A stretch of DNA of 5,026 nucleotides from Actinomycetes bacterium (GCA_023405705.1 JAEXXR010000153.1:1-5026), one strand, 5' to 3'; positions 1 to 4,546 are shown, counted from the stretch's first letter. A program made the numbers and translations. Notes: generated from the sequence alone by a model not told the origin.

Positions 1-771
1 ATCCTGCGCGACGCCCCCGCGACGCGCGAGCGGGCGGTCGAGACCGGGGAGCGCGGCGAGGGCGGCGACCGCACGCTCGTGATCGACCGCGCCGCCGAGG
101 ACGTCGTCTTCGCCCAGCTCGACGCGCTGCACGCCGCCGGCCACTGCTTCACCGCCGTCTCCGAGGAGCGCGGCGAGGTCGACTACGGCGGCGGTGACGT
201 GCGCGTCGTGATCGACCCGATCGACGGCTCGCTCAACGCGAAGCGGCTGCTGCCCTCCTGCGCGCTGTCGATCGCCGTCGCCGACGGCCCGACGATGGCC
301 GACGTCGCCTTCGGCTACGTGCTCGACCTCGGGACCGGCGAGGAGTGGTCGGCGACGCGCGGCGGCGGCGCCCGCCTCGACGGCGCCCTGCTCGACCCGG
401 AGCTGCCCGAGCGCCGCGGCCGCGGCGGCCGGCTGGAGGTGCTGGGGATCGAGCAGGCCGACCCGAGATGGCTCGTGCCGCTCGTCGGCGCGCTGGAGCA
501 GGAGACCGAGCGGCTGCGCGTCAAGGGCTCGATCGCGCTGACGATGTGCCAGGTCGCGGCGGCGCGGATGGACGCGATGATGTCGCTGCGCCGCTGCCGC
601 GGGGTCGACGCCGCCGCCGCGCAGCTGATCGTGCGCGAGGCCGGCGGGCTCGTCTCCTTCCACGCCTGCGACGGCCCGCTGACGGCGCCGCTCGACGTCT
701 CCGCCCAGTCGCCGGTCGTCTGCGCGCGCACGCCCGAGACGCTCGCGACCCTCTCCGCCCTGACTGCCTGA
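1..771 (+). CDS. Inositol monophosphatase family phosphatase (5' end outside window)
   Basis: This is a Mg2+-dependent sugar-phosphate phosphatase of the inositol monophosphatase (IMPase)/archaeal-type fructose-1,6-bisphosphatase superfamily, expected in the cytosol. The reading frame is open from base 1. A GTG at 79 is available as a start, but family sequence lies before it (GEGGDRT at residues 19-25, then ID and E33), so the true start is upstream and probably only 10-20 residues are missing. Counting from base 1, the metal-binding signatures are SEE (54-56), DPIDGS (72-77) and D203 in GVDAAAAQLIVREAGG, which corresponds to the family's C-terminal WD-AAG motif with the Trp replaced by Val. 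All expected acidic ligands are present, so it should be active. Family membership is clear; the substrate (myo-inositol phosphate, fructose bisphosphate, NADP or another) cannot be decided. The TGA stop is at 769-771, followed by a hairpin-rich gap. Confidence 0.9.
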   Translation: MLRDAPATRERAVETGERGEGGDRTLVIDRAAEDVVFAQLDALHAAGHCFTAVSEERGEVDYGGGDVRVVIDPIDGSLNAKRLLPSCALSIAVADGPTMADVAFGYVLDLGTGEEWSATRGGGARLDGALLDPELPERRGRGGRLEVLGIEQADPRWLVPLVGALEQETERLRVKGSIALTMCQVAAARMDAMMSLRRCRGVDAAAAQLIVREAGGLVSFHACDGPLTAPLDVSAQSPVVCARTPETLATLSALTA

Positions 772-797
772 CGGCGCCGCCGGGCGACGTCCGCGGC

Positions 798-831
798 TCG
801 GGCGGTCAGCGCCTGAGGCGCCGCCGCCCGA
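798..831 (+). terminator. Nested GC-rich hairpin after the phosphatase gene
   Basis: TCGGGCGG (798-805) pairs perfectly with CCGCCCGA (824-831). Inside it, GCGCC (809-813) pairs with GGCGC (817-821) around a TGA loop. This is a strong two-storey hairpin 26 bases after the stop codon. There is no T-run after it, so it would be an atypical, GC-only terminator of the kind proposed for high-GC bacteria, or just a transcript 3'-end stabiliser. Confidence 0.4.
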
Positions 832-860
832 CGGTTCCCCGGCAGCCGGGTGCGCCGCGC

Positions 861-869
861 TGCCATGAT
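861..869 (+). promoter_or_regulatory. Putative extended -10 promoter element of the metalloprotease gene
   Basis: TGCCATGAT reads as TGN plus the hexamer CATGAT, which matches TATAAT at 4 of 6 positions. Transcription would begin near 876, only about 3 bases before the ATG at 879, giving a near-leaderless mRNA. No convincing -35 hexamer is seen. The same arrangement (TGCCACAAT) occurs 8 bases before the preferred mrp start, which raises confidence in both. The alternative reading is that GGAGG (870-874) serves as a Shine-Dalgarno, but its 4-base spacing to the ATG is short. Confidence 0.4.
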
Positions 870-878
870 GGAGGGGAG

Positions 879-1934
879 ATGATCGACTGGCCCCTGGCAC
901 AGCGGCTGGCCGCCTACGTGGCCGGCCGGCCCGACACCGACCCGCTGAGAGAGGACCTCGGCGAGCTGTCGCTCGACAGCGCCGAGCGCGTGATCGCGTA
1001 CACCGGCCTGACGCCGCAGCGGGAGATCCCGGTCGCCGAGCCGGTCGCGCGCGACGAGTGGATCCGCGCGAACATCGCCTCGATGAGCGCGCTGCTGGAC
1101 CCGGCGCTCAAGAGCGTCACGTCGAGAGTCTCCAAGCCGGCCAAGCCGGCGATGGAGCTGGCGACCGGCGTCGTGATGACCGCCGAGGTCGGCGTGATGC
1201 TCGGCTTCCTCGCGCAGCGCGTCCTCGGCCAGTTCGAGCTGGTGCTGCTCGACACGACGCCGGCCGACCGCCCGCCGCGGCTGCTCTACGTCGAGCCCAA
1301 CCTCGCCAGAGCGGTCAGAGCGTTCAGAGCCGACGAGCGCGAGTTCCTCCACTGGGTCGCGCTGCACGAGGTGACGCACGCCGTCCAGTTCTCCGGCGTG
1401 CCGTGGCTGCAGCCGCACATGGCCGGGATGGTGCGCGAGCTGCTCGACAGCGCCCAGCTGAAGATCGACGCGAGACGGGCGCTGCGGCTGCCGCGCCTGG
1501 ACGACTTCAAGAAGGTCGCCGAGGCGTTCCGCACCGGCGAGGTCGTCACGCTCGTCGCCAGTCCCGAGGAGAAGGCGACGATCGACCAGATGCAGGCGAC
1601 GATGGCGGTGATCGAGGGCCACGCCGAGCACGTGATGGACGCCGTCGGCACGCCGCTGCTGCCGTCGCTGCCGAGACTGCGCGAGTCGCTCGACTCCCGC
1701 CGCCGCTCGCAGTCGGCGCCGGCGCGGCTGATGATGAAGCTGCTCGGCATGGAGATGAAGATGCGCCAGTACCAGCAGGGCAAGGTCTTCGTCGACACGG
1801 TCGTGAGAGAGGGCGGCATCGAGACGCTCAACCGCGTCTGGAGCAGCCCGTCGATGCTGCCGACGCTGGCCGAGATCGAGGATCCGCGCGCGTGGATCAG
1901 GCGAACGGACGTTCCGCCCGCGCTGACGGCCTGA
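879..1934 (+). CDS. DUF2342 / zincin_2 family zinc-dependent metalloprotease
   Basis: This is a predicted soluble zinc metallopeptidase-like protein of 351 residues. It belongs to the actinobacterial family often annotated as 'zinc-dependent metalloprotease' or 'coenzyme F420 biosynthesis associated protein'. The physiological substrate is unknown, and the F420 link in the name is by genomic association only. The start at 879 is chosen because the protein then opens MIDWPLAQRLA, the conserved family N-terminus; the frame is open further upstream but lacks family sequence. The zinc motif HEVTH is at residues 163-167 in HEVTHAVQFSGVPW. A second conserved motif, EGHAEHVMD (246-254), supplies the likely downstream ligands and gives the gluzincin-like HExxH...E layout. 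No signal peptide or membrane segment is seen. Arginine codons are unusual, with about a quarter being AGA. The last coding bases overlap one arm of a 14-bp inverted repeat (1901-1946). No F420 gene is visible nearby, so a role in that pathway is not supported here. Confidence 0.9.
   Translation: MIDWPLAQRLAAYVAGRPDTDPLREDLGELSLDSAERVIAYTGLTPQREIPVAEPVARDEWIRANIASMSALLDPALKSVTSRVSKPAKPAMELATGVVMTAEVGVMLGFLAQRVLGQFELVLLDTTPADRPPRLLYVEPNLARAVRAFRADEREFLHWVALHEVTHAVQFSGVPWLQPHMAGMVRELLDSAQLKIDARRALRLPRLDDFKKVAEAFRTGEVVTLVASPEEKATIDQMQATMAVIEGHAEHVMDAVGTPLLPSLPRLRESLDSRRRSQSAPARLMMKLLGMEMKMRQYQQGKVFVDTVVREGGIETLNRVWSSPSMLPTLAEIEDPRAWIRRTDVPPALTA
1902..1915 (+). promoter_or_regulatory. LexA-like (SOS box) operator 1
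   Basis: CGAACGGACGTTCC fits the Bacillus/actinobacterial LexA operator consensus CGAACRNRYGTTYC at every position. It lies inside the 3' end of the metalloprotease reading frame, about 120 bases before the start of the basic protein at 2035. Alone in a GC-rich genome such a match can arise by chance; its pairing with a second site 30 bp away raises its weight. LexA binding is inference. Confidence 0.5.
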
Positions 1935-1945
1935 ACGTCCGTTCG
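1932..1945 (-). promoter_or_regulatory. LexA-like (SOS box) operator 2
   Basis: On the minus strand this reads CGAACGGACGTTCA, matching CGAACRNRYGTTYC at 13 of 14 positions. Its centre lies 30 bp (about three helical turns) from that of operator 1, so two repressor dimers could bind the same face of the DNA. It sits about 90 bases before the basic protein gene, just upstream of that gene's tentative promoter. Confidence 0.5.
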
Positions 1946-1982
1946 CACACCCGGACGGTGTAACGCGTCTGCGGAGACGGGG

Positions 1983-1988
1983 TACAAA
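1983..1988 (+). promoter_or_regulatory. Tentative -10 element for the basic protein gene
   Basis: TACAAA matches TATAAT at 4 of 6 positions and is the only AT-rich hexamer in the gap. Transcription from it would start near 1995 and give a leader of about 40 bases containing the ribosome binding site. The best partner upstream, GTGTAA at 1958-1963, is a poor -35 with a 19-base spacer, so the call is weak. Confidence 0.28.
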
Positions 1989-1992
1989 CGAG

Positions 1993-2006
1993 TGTTCGCC
2001 CGAACA
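1993..2006. promoter_or_regulatory. Third GTTC/GAAC palindrome, in the leader of the basic protein gene
   Basis: TGTTCGCCCGAACA is a palindrome with half-sites GTTC and GAAC. They are arranged the opposite way round from the two LexA-like boxes upstream, so it does not fit the LexA consensus itself. Its centre lies 61 bp from that of operator 2. It could be an operator for another dimeric regulator or a small hairpin at the start of the transcript. Confidence 0.3.
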
Positions 2007-2017
2007 TTCCGACCCCC

Positions 2018-2023
2018 GAGGAG
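2018..2023 (+). promoter_or_regulatory. Ribosome binding site of the basic protein gene
   Basis: GAGGAG lies 11 bases before the ATG at 2035. It is one of only two clear Shine-Dalgarno sites at normal spacing in the window; the other precedes the ferredoxin gene. It supports the chosen start and suggests this mRNA has a true leader, unlike the metalloprotease and mrp genes. Confidence 0.6.
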
Positions 2024-2034
2024 CCTCCGCTTCG

Positions 2035-2805
2035 ATGGCCACGAACGACACGACGAGAGCGGCCCCGACGGCCGCCGACACGACCGCCTCGACCACCGCT
2101 GCAAGACCGGCCGCCGCCAGAGCGCCGGCCGCCAGAGCCGCGAGAAGAGCGCCGAGAGCGAGAGCCAGAGCGCGCAGAGCGCCGAGAGCGCGCAGAGCGG
2201 CCAGGAGAGCGGCGCGCACGCGCGTCGGCACGACGACCGAGCCGGTCGCCGTCACGCCGATCGCGCAGGCGCAGCAGCTCGCCGAGCGGATCGTGCTGAT
2301 CCCCGTCGGCGCCGCCCTGGAGGCGCGTGACCGCGTCGCCGGCGCGCTGGAGGGCGTCGTCTCCGCCTCGACCGAGGCGATCGAGGACCTGCGCGCCGCG
2401 ACCAGCTCGCGCAGAGCGCTCGACAGACAGCTGAAGAGATTCGAGCGCCGCGGCGGCAAGGCCCGCACGGAGCTGGAGCGCGACCTGCGCAGAACGCGCA
2501 CGCGGATCGAGCGCGAGGTGCGCCACTCGCGCACGCGCGCCGAGAGACGCGCGACGGAGGCTCGCCGGGGCTTCGAGCACCAGCGCAGCGAGGCGCGCAG
2601 AGCGCTCGGCTCCAACGTCGAGACGCTGCAGAGAAGCGTGGCGCCGGTGCGCCAGCGCGTCACGCCCCTCACCGATCGGGTCGCTCCGCTGACCGGTCGC
2701 GTCGCGCCGGTCCGCAGCCGCGTCGAAAGCGTGGTTCAGAACGGCCTCGGCGCGGGCAGAAGGTTCGTGGAGGACGCGCAGGACCGCATCGCGAAGGTCG
2801 CCTGA
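2035..2805 (+). CDS. Basic Ala/Arg-rich helical protein of unknown function
   Basis: I do not recognise a named family. The 256 residues fall into four parts. Residues 1-23 are Ala/Thr-rich with no marked charge. Residues 24-62 are almost only Ala, Arg and Pro (for example RAPRARARARRAPRARR), resembling histone H1-like tails of actinobacterial DNA-binding proteins but with Arg instead of Lys. Residues 75-200 are predicted helical: first a mildly hydrophobic, phasin-like stretch (AERIVLIPVGAALEARDRVAGAL), then a strongly charged Arg/Glu coiled-coil-like region. Residues 201-235 are five 7-residue repeats of the type RVAPLTG. There are no cysteines, no signal peptide and no clear membrane span. 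The start is supported by GAGGAG at 2018-2023. Arginine in the tail is encoded largely by AGA, with internal 15-bp DNA repeats. A nucleoid-associated or phasin/granule-associated role is possible, but neither is proven. The LexA-like sites upstream would make DNA-damage control plausible. Confidence 0.72.
   Translation: MATNDTTRAAPTAADTTASTTAARPAAARAPAARAARRAPRARARARRAPRARRAARRAARTRVGTTTEPVAVTPIAQAQQLAERIVLIPVGAALEARDRVAGALEGVVSASTEAIEDLRAATSSRRALDRQLKRFERRGGKARTELERDLRRTRTRIEREVRHSRTRAERRATEARRGFEHQRSEARRALGSNVETLQRSVAPVRQRVTPLTDRVAPLTGRVAPVRSRVESVVQNGLGAGRRFVEDAQDRIAKVA
2146..2190 (+). repeat. Short direct repeats in the Arg-rich tail
   Basis: AGAGCGCCGAGAGCG occurs at 2146-2160 and again at 2176-2190, exactly 30 bases (10 codons) apart, within a longer run of AGAGC-type units (about 2115-2215). 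In frame it encodes Ala/Arg/Pro. The in-frame spacing suggests the tail grew by local duplication and may vary in length between strains. Confidence 0.75.
2635..2739 (+). repeat. Five 21-bp (7-residue) tandem repeats in the C-terminus of the basic protein
   Basis: Successive units translate as SVAPVRQ, RVTPLTD, RVAPLTG, RVAPVRS and RVESVVQ. The DNA copies differ at many third codon positions, so the repeat is kept at protein level rather than being a recent DNA duplication. The heptad spacing with a conserved Val and central Pro suggests an extended or kinked amphipathic segment. Confidence 0.75.
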
Positions 2806-2807
2806 GC

Positions 2808-2821
2808 GTCCCTCCGGGGAC
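2808..2821 (+). terminator. Small hairpin directly after the basic protein gene
   Basis: GTCCC (2808-2812) pairs with GGGAC (2817-2821) around a TCCG loop, which belongs to the stable UNCG tetraloop class. It is followed by TTCATC. It starts 3 bases after the TGA stop. The stem is only 5 bp and the T-run is weak, so it may protect the mRNA 3' end rather than stop transcription. Confidence 0.35.
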
Positions 2822-2838
2822 TTCATCCGCCGCGTCGG

Positions 2839-2897
2839 GAGGTGCGCGGTGGCAGGGGTTCGCCGGCGTCCACCACCGCCGGCGGATGCAGCACCTC
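2839..2897 (+). other. Structured intergenic segment with nested inverted repeats
   Basis: GAGGTGC (2839-2845) pairs with GCACCTC (2891-2897). Immediately inside, GCGGTGG (2846-2852) can pair with CCACCGC (2873-2879). CGCCGGCG also occurs twice (2861-2868, 2877-2884) and can form a competing stem, so alternative folds exist. No known riboswitch or small RNA is recognised. It could be an uncharacterised leader or small RNA, or a by-product of extreme GC content. Confidence 0.35.
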
Positions 2898-2906
2898 TCC
2901 TCCCTC

Positions 2907-2944
2907 AACCGCCGGGGCGCTCGGGGACGGGCGCTCCGGCGGTT
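2907..2944 (+). terminator. Strong 16-bp hairpin upstream of mrp
   Basis: AACCGCCGG (2907-2915) pairs perfectly with CCGGCGGTT (2936-2944). The stem continues inward for seven more pairs including two G-U wobbles (2916-2922 with 2929-2935), leaving a 6-base loop. TTCCCTTTC at the 3' edge gives a broken T-rich tail. It is the best candidate for the terminator that isolates mrp from the basic protein gene, although it lies about 100 bases after that gene's stop. Confidence 0.5.
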
Positions 2945-2977
2945 CCCTTTCGGGTTCCCGGACTGACCGCATCGGCC

Positions 2978-2986
2978 TGCCACAAT
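2978..2986 (+). promoter_or_regulatory. Putative extended -10 promoter element of mrp
   Basis: TGCCACAAT contains TGN plus CACAAT, which matches TATAAT at 4 of 6 positions. The predicted transcription start is 2993-2994, exactly at the second ATG of the mrp frame, implying a leaderless mRNA. No good -35 is seen at 16-18 bases; CTGACC at 2963-2968 is too close. It closely resembles TGCCATGAT before the metalloprotease gene. Confidence 0.45.
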
Positions 2987-2993
2987 GGGATTC

Positions 2994-4154
2994 ATGCCGA
3001 CCCAAGACCAGATCCGCGAGGCGCTGCGCGCCGTCATCGACCCTGAGCTGCGCAAGGACATCGTGGAGCTCGAAATGGTCCGCTCGATCGATGTCCACGA
3101 CAACGGCGTCGTCGACGTGATGGTGTCGCTCACCACGCCCGGCTGCCCGATCCGCAGCCACTTCCAGACCGGCGTCGCGAACGCCGTCAAGGCGCTCGAC
3201 GGCGTCACCGGCGTGAACGTCAGCTTCGACGTCCTCTCCGACGAGGAGAAGGGCAACCTGCAGCGCAAGCTCGGCCGCGGCGGACCGCTGCCCTCCGGCG
3301 CGCTCGCGCAGGTCGAGAACGTCATCTGCGTCGGCTCCGGCAAGGGCGGCGTCGGCAAGTCGTCGGTCACCGCCAACCTCGCCGCCGCGCTGTCGGCCGA
3401 GGGCAAGTCCGTCGGCGTGCTCGACGCCGACGTCTGGGGCTACTCGCAGCCGCGCATGTTCGGCCTCGGCGCGCAGCGCCCGAAGGTCAACGAGCAGCGC
3501 AGAATCGTGCCGCCGGAGGCCGGCGACGGCATCAAGGTGATGTCGATCGGCTTCTTCATCGAGGAGGACGCCGCCGTCGTCTGGCGCGGCCCGATGCTGC
3601 ACAAGGCGCTGCAGCAGTTCCTCGAGGACGTCGACTGGGGCGCGCTCGACTACCTGCTCGTCGACCTGCCGCCCGGCACCGGCGACGTCGGCATGACGCT
3701 CGCCCAGCTGCTCCCGGACGCGAGATTCCTGCTCGTCACGACGCCGCAGCCGGTCGCGCAGAAGGTCGCGCGGCGCTCGGCCGAGATGGCCGGCAAGGTC
3801 AGACTGGAGATCGCCGGCGTCGTCGAGAACATGTCCGGCTTCGCCGCGCCCGACGGCGAGCGCTACTCGATCTTCGGCGAGGGCGGCGGCCAGCTGCTCG
3901 CCGACGAGCTCGGCGTCCCGCTGCTCGGCAAGGTGCCGCTGACGATGCCGCTGCGCGAGCAGGCCGACGCCGGCACGCCGATCGTCGCCGCCAACCCCGA
4001 CGACCCGGCCGCCCAGGCGGTCCGTGACGTCGCCAAGGGTCTGATCGCCCTCACCCCGGTCGCGCTGCCGGTGATGCAGACGGCCGCCCCCGAGCCGGCC
4101 GGCCTGAACGTCATCCCGCCGAGACCGGTGGGGATGTCCCTGCCGATGGCCTAG
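2994..4154 (+). CDS. mrp: Mrp/NBP35 (ApbC-type) iron-sulfur cluster carrier P-loop ATPase
   Basis: This cytosolic ATPase binds and transfers Fe-S clusters to apo-proteins. From the start at 2994 it has 386 residues. An N-terminal MIP18/DUF59 domain (about 1-80) carries the TTPGCP motif with C51. A linker leads to the Mrp/NBP35 P-loop domain with deviant Walker A GKGGVGKS (116-123), DADVWG (144-149) and Walker B DLPPGTGD (224-231). The family's ENMS motif is at 278-281, but the CxxC that follows it in ApbC and NBP35 is absent (GFAAPDGERY). The only cysteines are C51 and C112. I recall other actinobacterial Mrp proteins also lacking CxxC, but cannot verify that here. An ATG at 2985 would add three residues; 2994 is preferred because a -10-like element at 2978-2986 predicts transcription starting there and no Shine-Dalgarno precedes 2985. 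The last 35 residues are a Pro/Ala-rich tail. A convergent ferredoxin gene lies downstream. Confidence 0.95.
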   Translation: MPTQDQIREALRAVIDPELRKDIVELEMVRSIDVHDNGVVDVMVSLTTPGCPIRSHFQTGVANAVKALDGVTGVNVSFDVLSDEEKGNLQRKLGRGGPLPSGALAQVENVICVGSGKGGVGKSSVTANLAAALSAEGKSVGVLDADVWGYSQPRMFGLGAQRPKVNEQRRIVPPEAGDGIKVMSIGFFIEEDAAVVWRGPMLHKALQQFLEDVDWGALDYLLVDLPPGTGDVGMTLAQLLPDARFLLVTTPQPVAQKVARRSAEMAGKVRLEIAGVVENMSGFAAPDGERYSIFGEGGGQLLADELGVPLLGKVPLTMPLREQADAGTPIVAANPDDPAAQAVRDVAKGLIALTPVALPVMQTAAPEPAGLNVIPPRPVGMSLPMA

Positions 4155-4163
4155 ACGGGCTTC

Positions 4164-4201
4164 GAAGCGGACGCGCCCCGGACGGGGCGCGTCGTCGCTT
4201 C
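4164..4201. terminator. Bidirectional terminator hairpin between mrp and ferredoxin genes
   Basis: GACGCGCCCC (4170-4179) pairs perfectly with GGGGCGCGTC (4184-4193) around a GGAC loop. An outer stem GAAGCG (4164-4169) with CGCTTC (4196-4201) follows after a 2-base bulge, giving 16 bp in total. It fills the 52-base gap between two convergent stop codons, the expected place for a shared terminator. No long T-run exists on either side. Confidence 0.7.
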
Positions 4202-4206
4202 AGGGC

Positions 4207-4470
4207 CTACTTGCCGGCGTAGTATCTGGCGTTGATCTCGGCGAAGTGCGCCCATTCGTCGGGCAGCTGGTCTTCGGCGAAGCAGGCGTCGACCGGGCAT
4301 GCCTCGACGCAGGCGTCGCAGTCGATGCACTCCTCCGGATCGATGTAGAGCATCTCGACTCTGTCGAAGTCGGGCTCGTCCTGGGTCGGGTGGATGCAGT
4401 CGACCGGGCAGACCTCGACGCAGGAGTGATCCTTGGTGCCGACGCACGGCTCTGCGATCACATAGGCCAT
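4207..4470 (-). CDS. Seven-iron ferredoxin ([3Fe-4S][4Fe-4S])
   Basis: This is a small, acidic, cytosolic electron carrier of 87 residues, of the type found in mycobacteria, Streptomyces and other Actinobacteria (FdxA/FdxC-like), where such ferredoxins can donate electrons to cytochromes P450 and other oxidoreductases. The opening MAYVIAEPC is typical of the family. Cysteines follow the 7Fe pattern C9-x7-C17-x3-C21-P and C48-x2-C51-x2-C54-x3-C58-P. By family knowledge C9, C17 and C58 bind the 3Fe cluster, and C21, C48, C51 and C54 the 4Fe cluster. C25 and C63 are extra. The C-terminus (PDEWAHFAEINARYY) also matches the family. About ten residues (around 28-37) are inserted between the cluster motifs relative to mycobacterial proteins recalled from memory. 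A Shine-Dalgarno (AGAGGA) sits 8 bases before the ATG. No redox partner gene is visible; the convergent neighbour is mrp. Confidence 0.95.
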   Translation of the reverse strand: MAYVIAEPCVGTKDHSCVEVCPVDCIHPTQDEPDFDRVEMLYIDPEECIDCDACVEACPVDACFAEDQLPDEWAHFAEINARYYAGK

Positions 4471-4478
4471 TGGCGGGT

Positions 4479-4484
4479 TCCTCT
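4479..4484 (-). promoter_or_regulatory. Ribosome binding site of the ferredoxin gene
   Basis: On the minus strand AGAGGA lies 8 bases before the ATG (4468-4470). The spacing is ideal and confirms the start that gives the conserved MAYVIAEPC N-terminus. Confidence 0.75.
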
Positions 4485-4518
4485 TTGCAGCGGTGGTTGA
4501 TGCATGAAGCGAGAGCGC

Positions 4519-4524
4519 ATCATA
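4519..4524 (-). promoter_or_regulatory. Putative -10 promoter element of the ferredoxin gene
   Basis: On the minus strand TATGAT matches TATAAT at 5 of 6 positions, the best -10 in the window, in an otherwise GC-rich stretch. Transcription would start near 4512, giving a leader of about 40 bases with the ribosome binding site. TCGCCG at a 17-base spacing is only a weak -35. It implies that the ferredoxin is transcribed separately from the SHOCT-protein gene upstream. Confidence 0.5.
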
Positions 4525-4546
4525 CGACCGCGTCCCGGCGTCGGCG

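Larger units (their letters stand above)
1901..1946. repeat. Perfect 14-bp inverted repeat across the metalloprotease stop codon
   Basis: GCGAACGGACGTTC (1901-1914) is the exact reverse complement of GAACGTCCGTTCGC (1933-1946), with an 18-base spacer. The repeat spans the last codons and the TGA stop (1932-1934) of the metalloprotease gene. Each arm is itself an imperfect palindrome of the form GAAC-N4-GTTC, which suggests two copies of a dimeric regulator's site in opposite orientation rather than only an RNA stem. No T-run follows, so a standard terminator is unlikely. Confidence 0.9.

Noticed and set aside
345..878. Upstream extension of the metalloprotease frame (open from 345)
   Set aside because: It overlaps the phosphatase gene in another frame and translates to Arg/Ala-rich low-complexity sequence; the conserved family N-terminus begins at 879.
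1901..1946. The 14-bp inverted repeat as an intrinsic terminator of the metalloprotease gene
   Set aside because: It has an 18-base loop and no T-run, and the first arm lies before the stop codon. The dyad symmetry within each arm fits operators better.
315..2672. Very long minus-strand open frame (785 codons) opposite the phosphatase, metalloprotease and basic protein genes
   Set aside because: It lies antisense to three supported genes and encodes low-complexity Arg/Ala/Leu sequence with no motif. High GC content removes stop codons from the opposite strand, so it is a shadow frame.
2850..2880. tRNA-like T-arm (GGGTTCG-type sequence followed by CCACCA)
   Set aside because: There is no matching D-arm, anticodon arm or 7-bp acceptor stem at the proper spacing.
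2823..3602. Minus-strand open frame across the mrp 5' half and its leader
   Set aside because: It is antisense to the clear mrp domains, with His/Asp/Arg-rich translation and no recognisable family; a composition artefact.
2994..4470. mrp and the ferredoxin as a single operon for Fe-S assembly
   Set aside because: The two genes are convergent with a 16-bp hairpin between their stops, so they cannot share a transcript, even if a functional link is possible.
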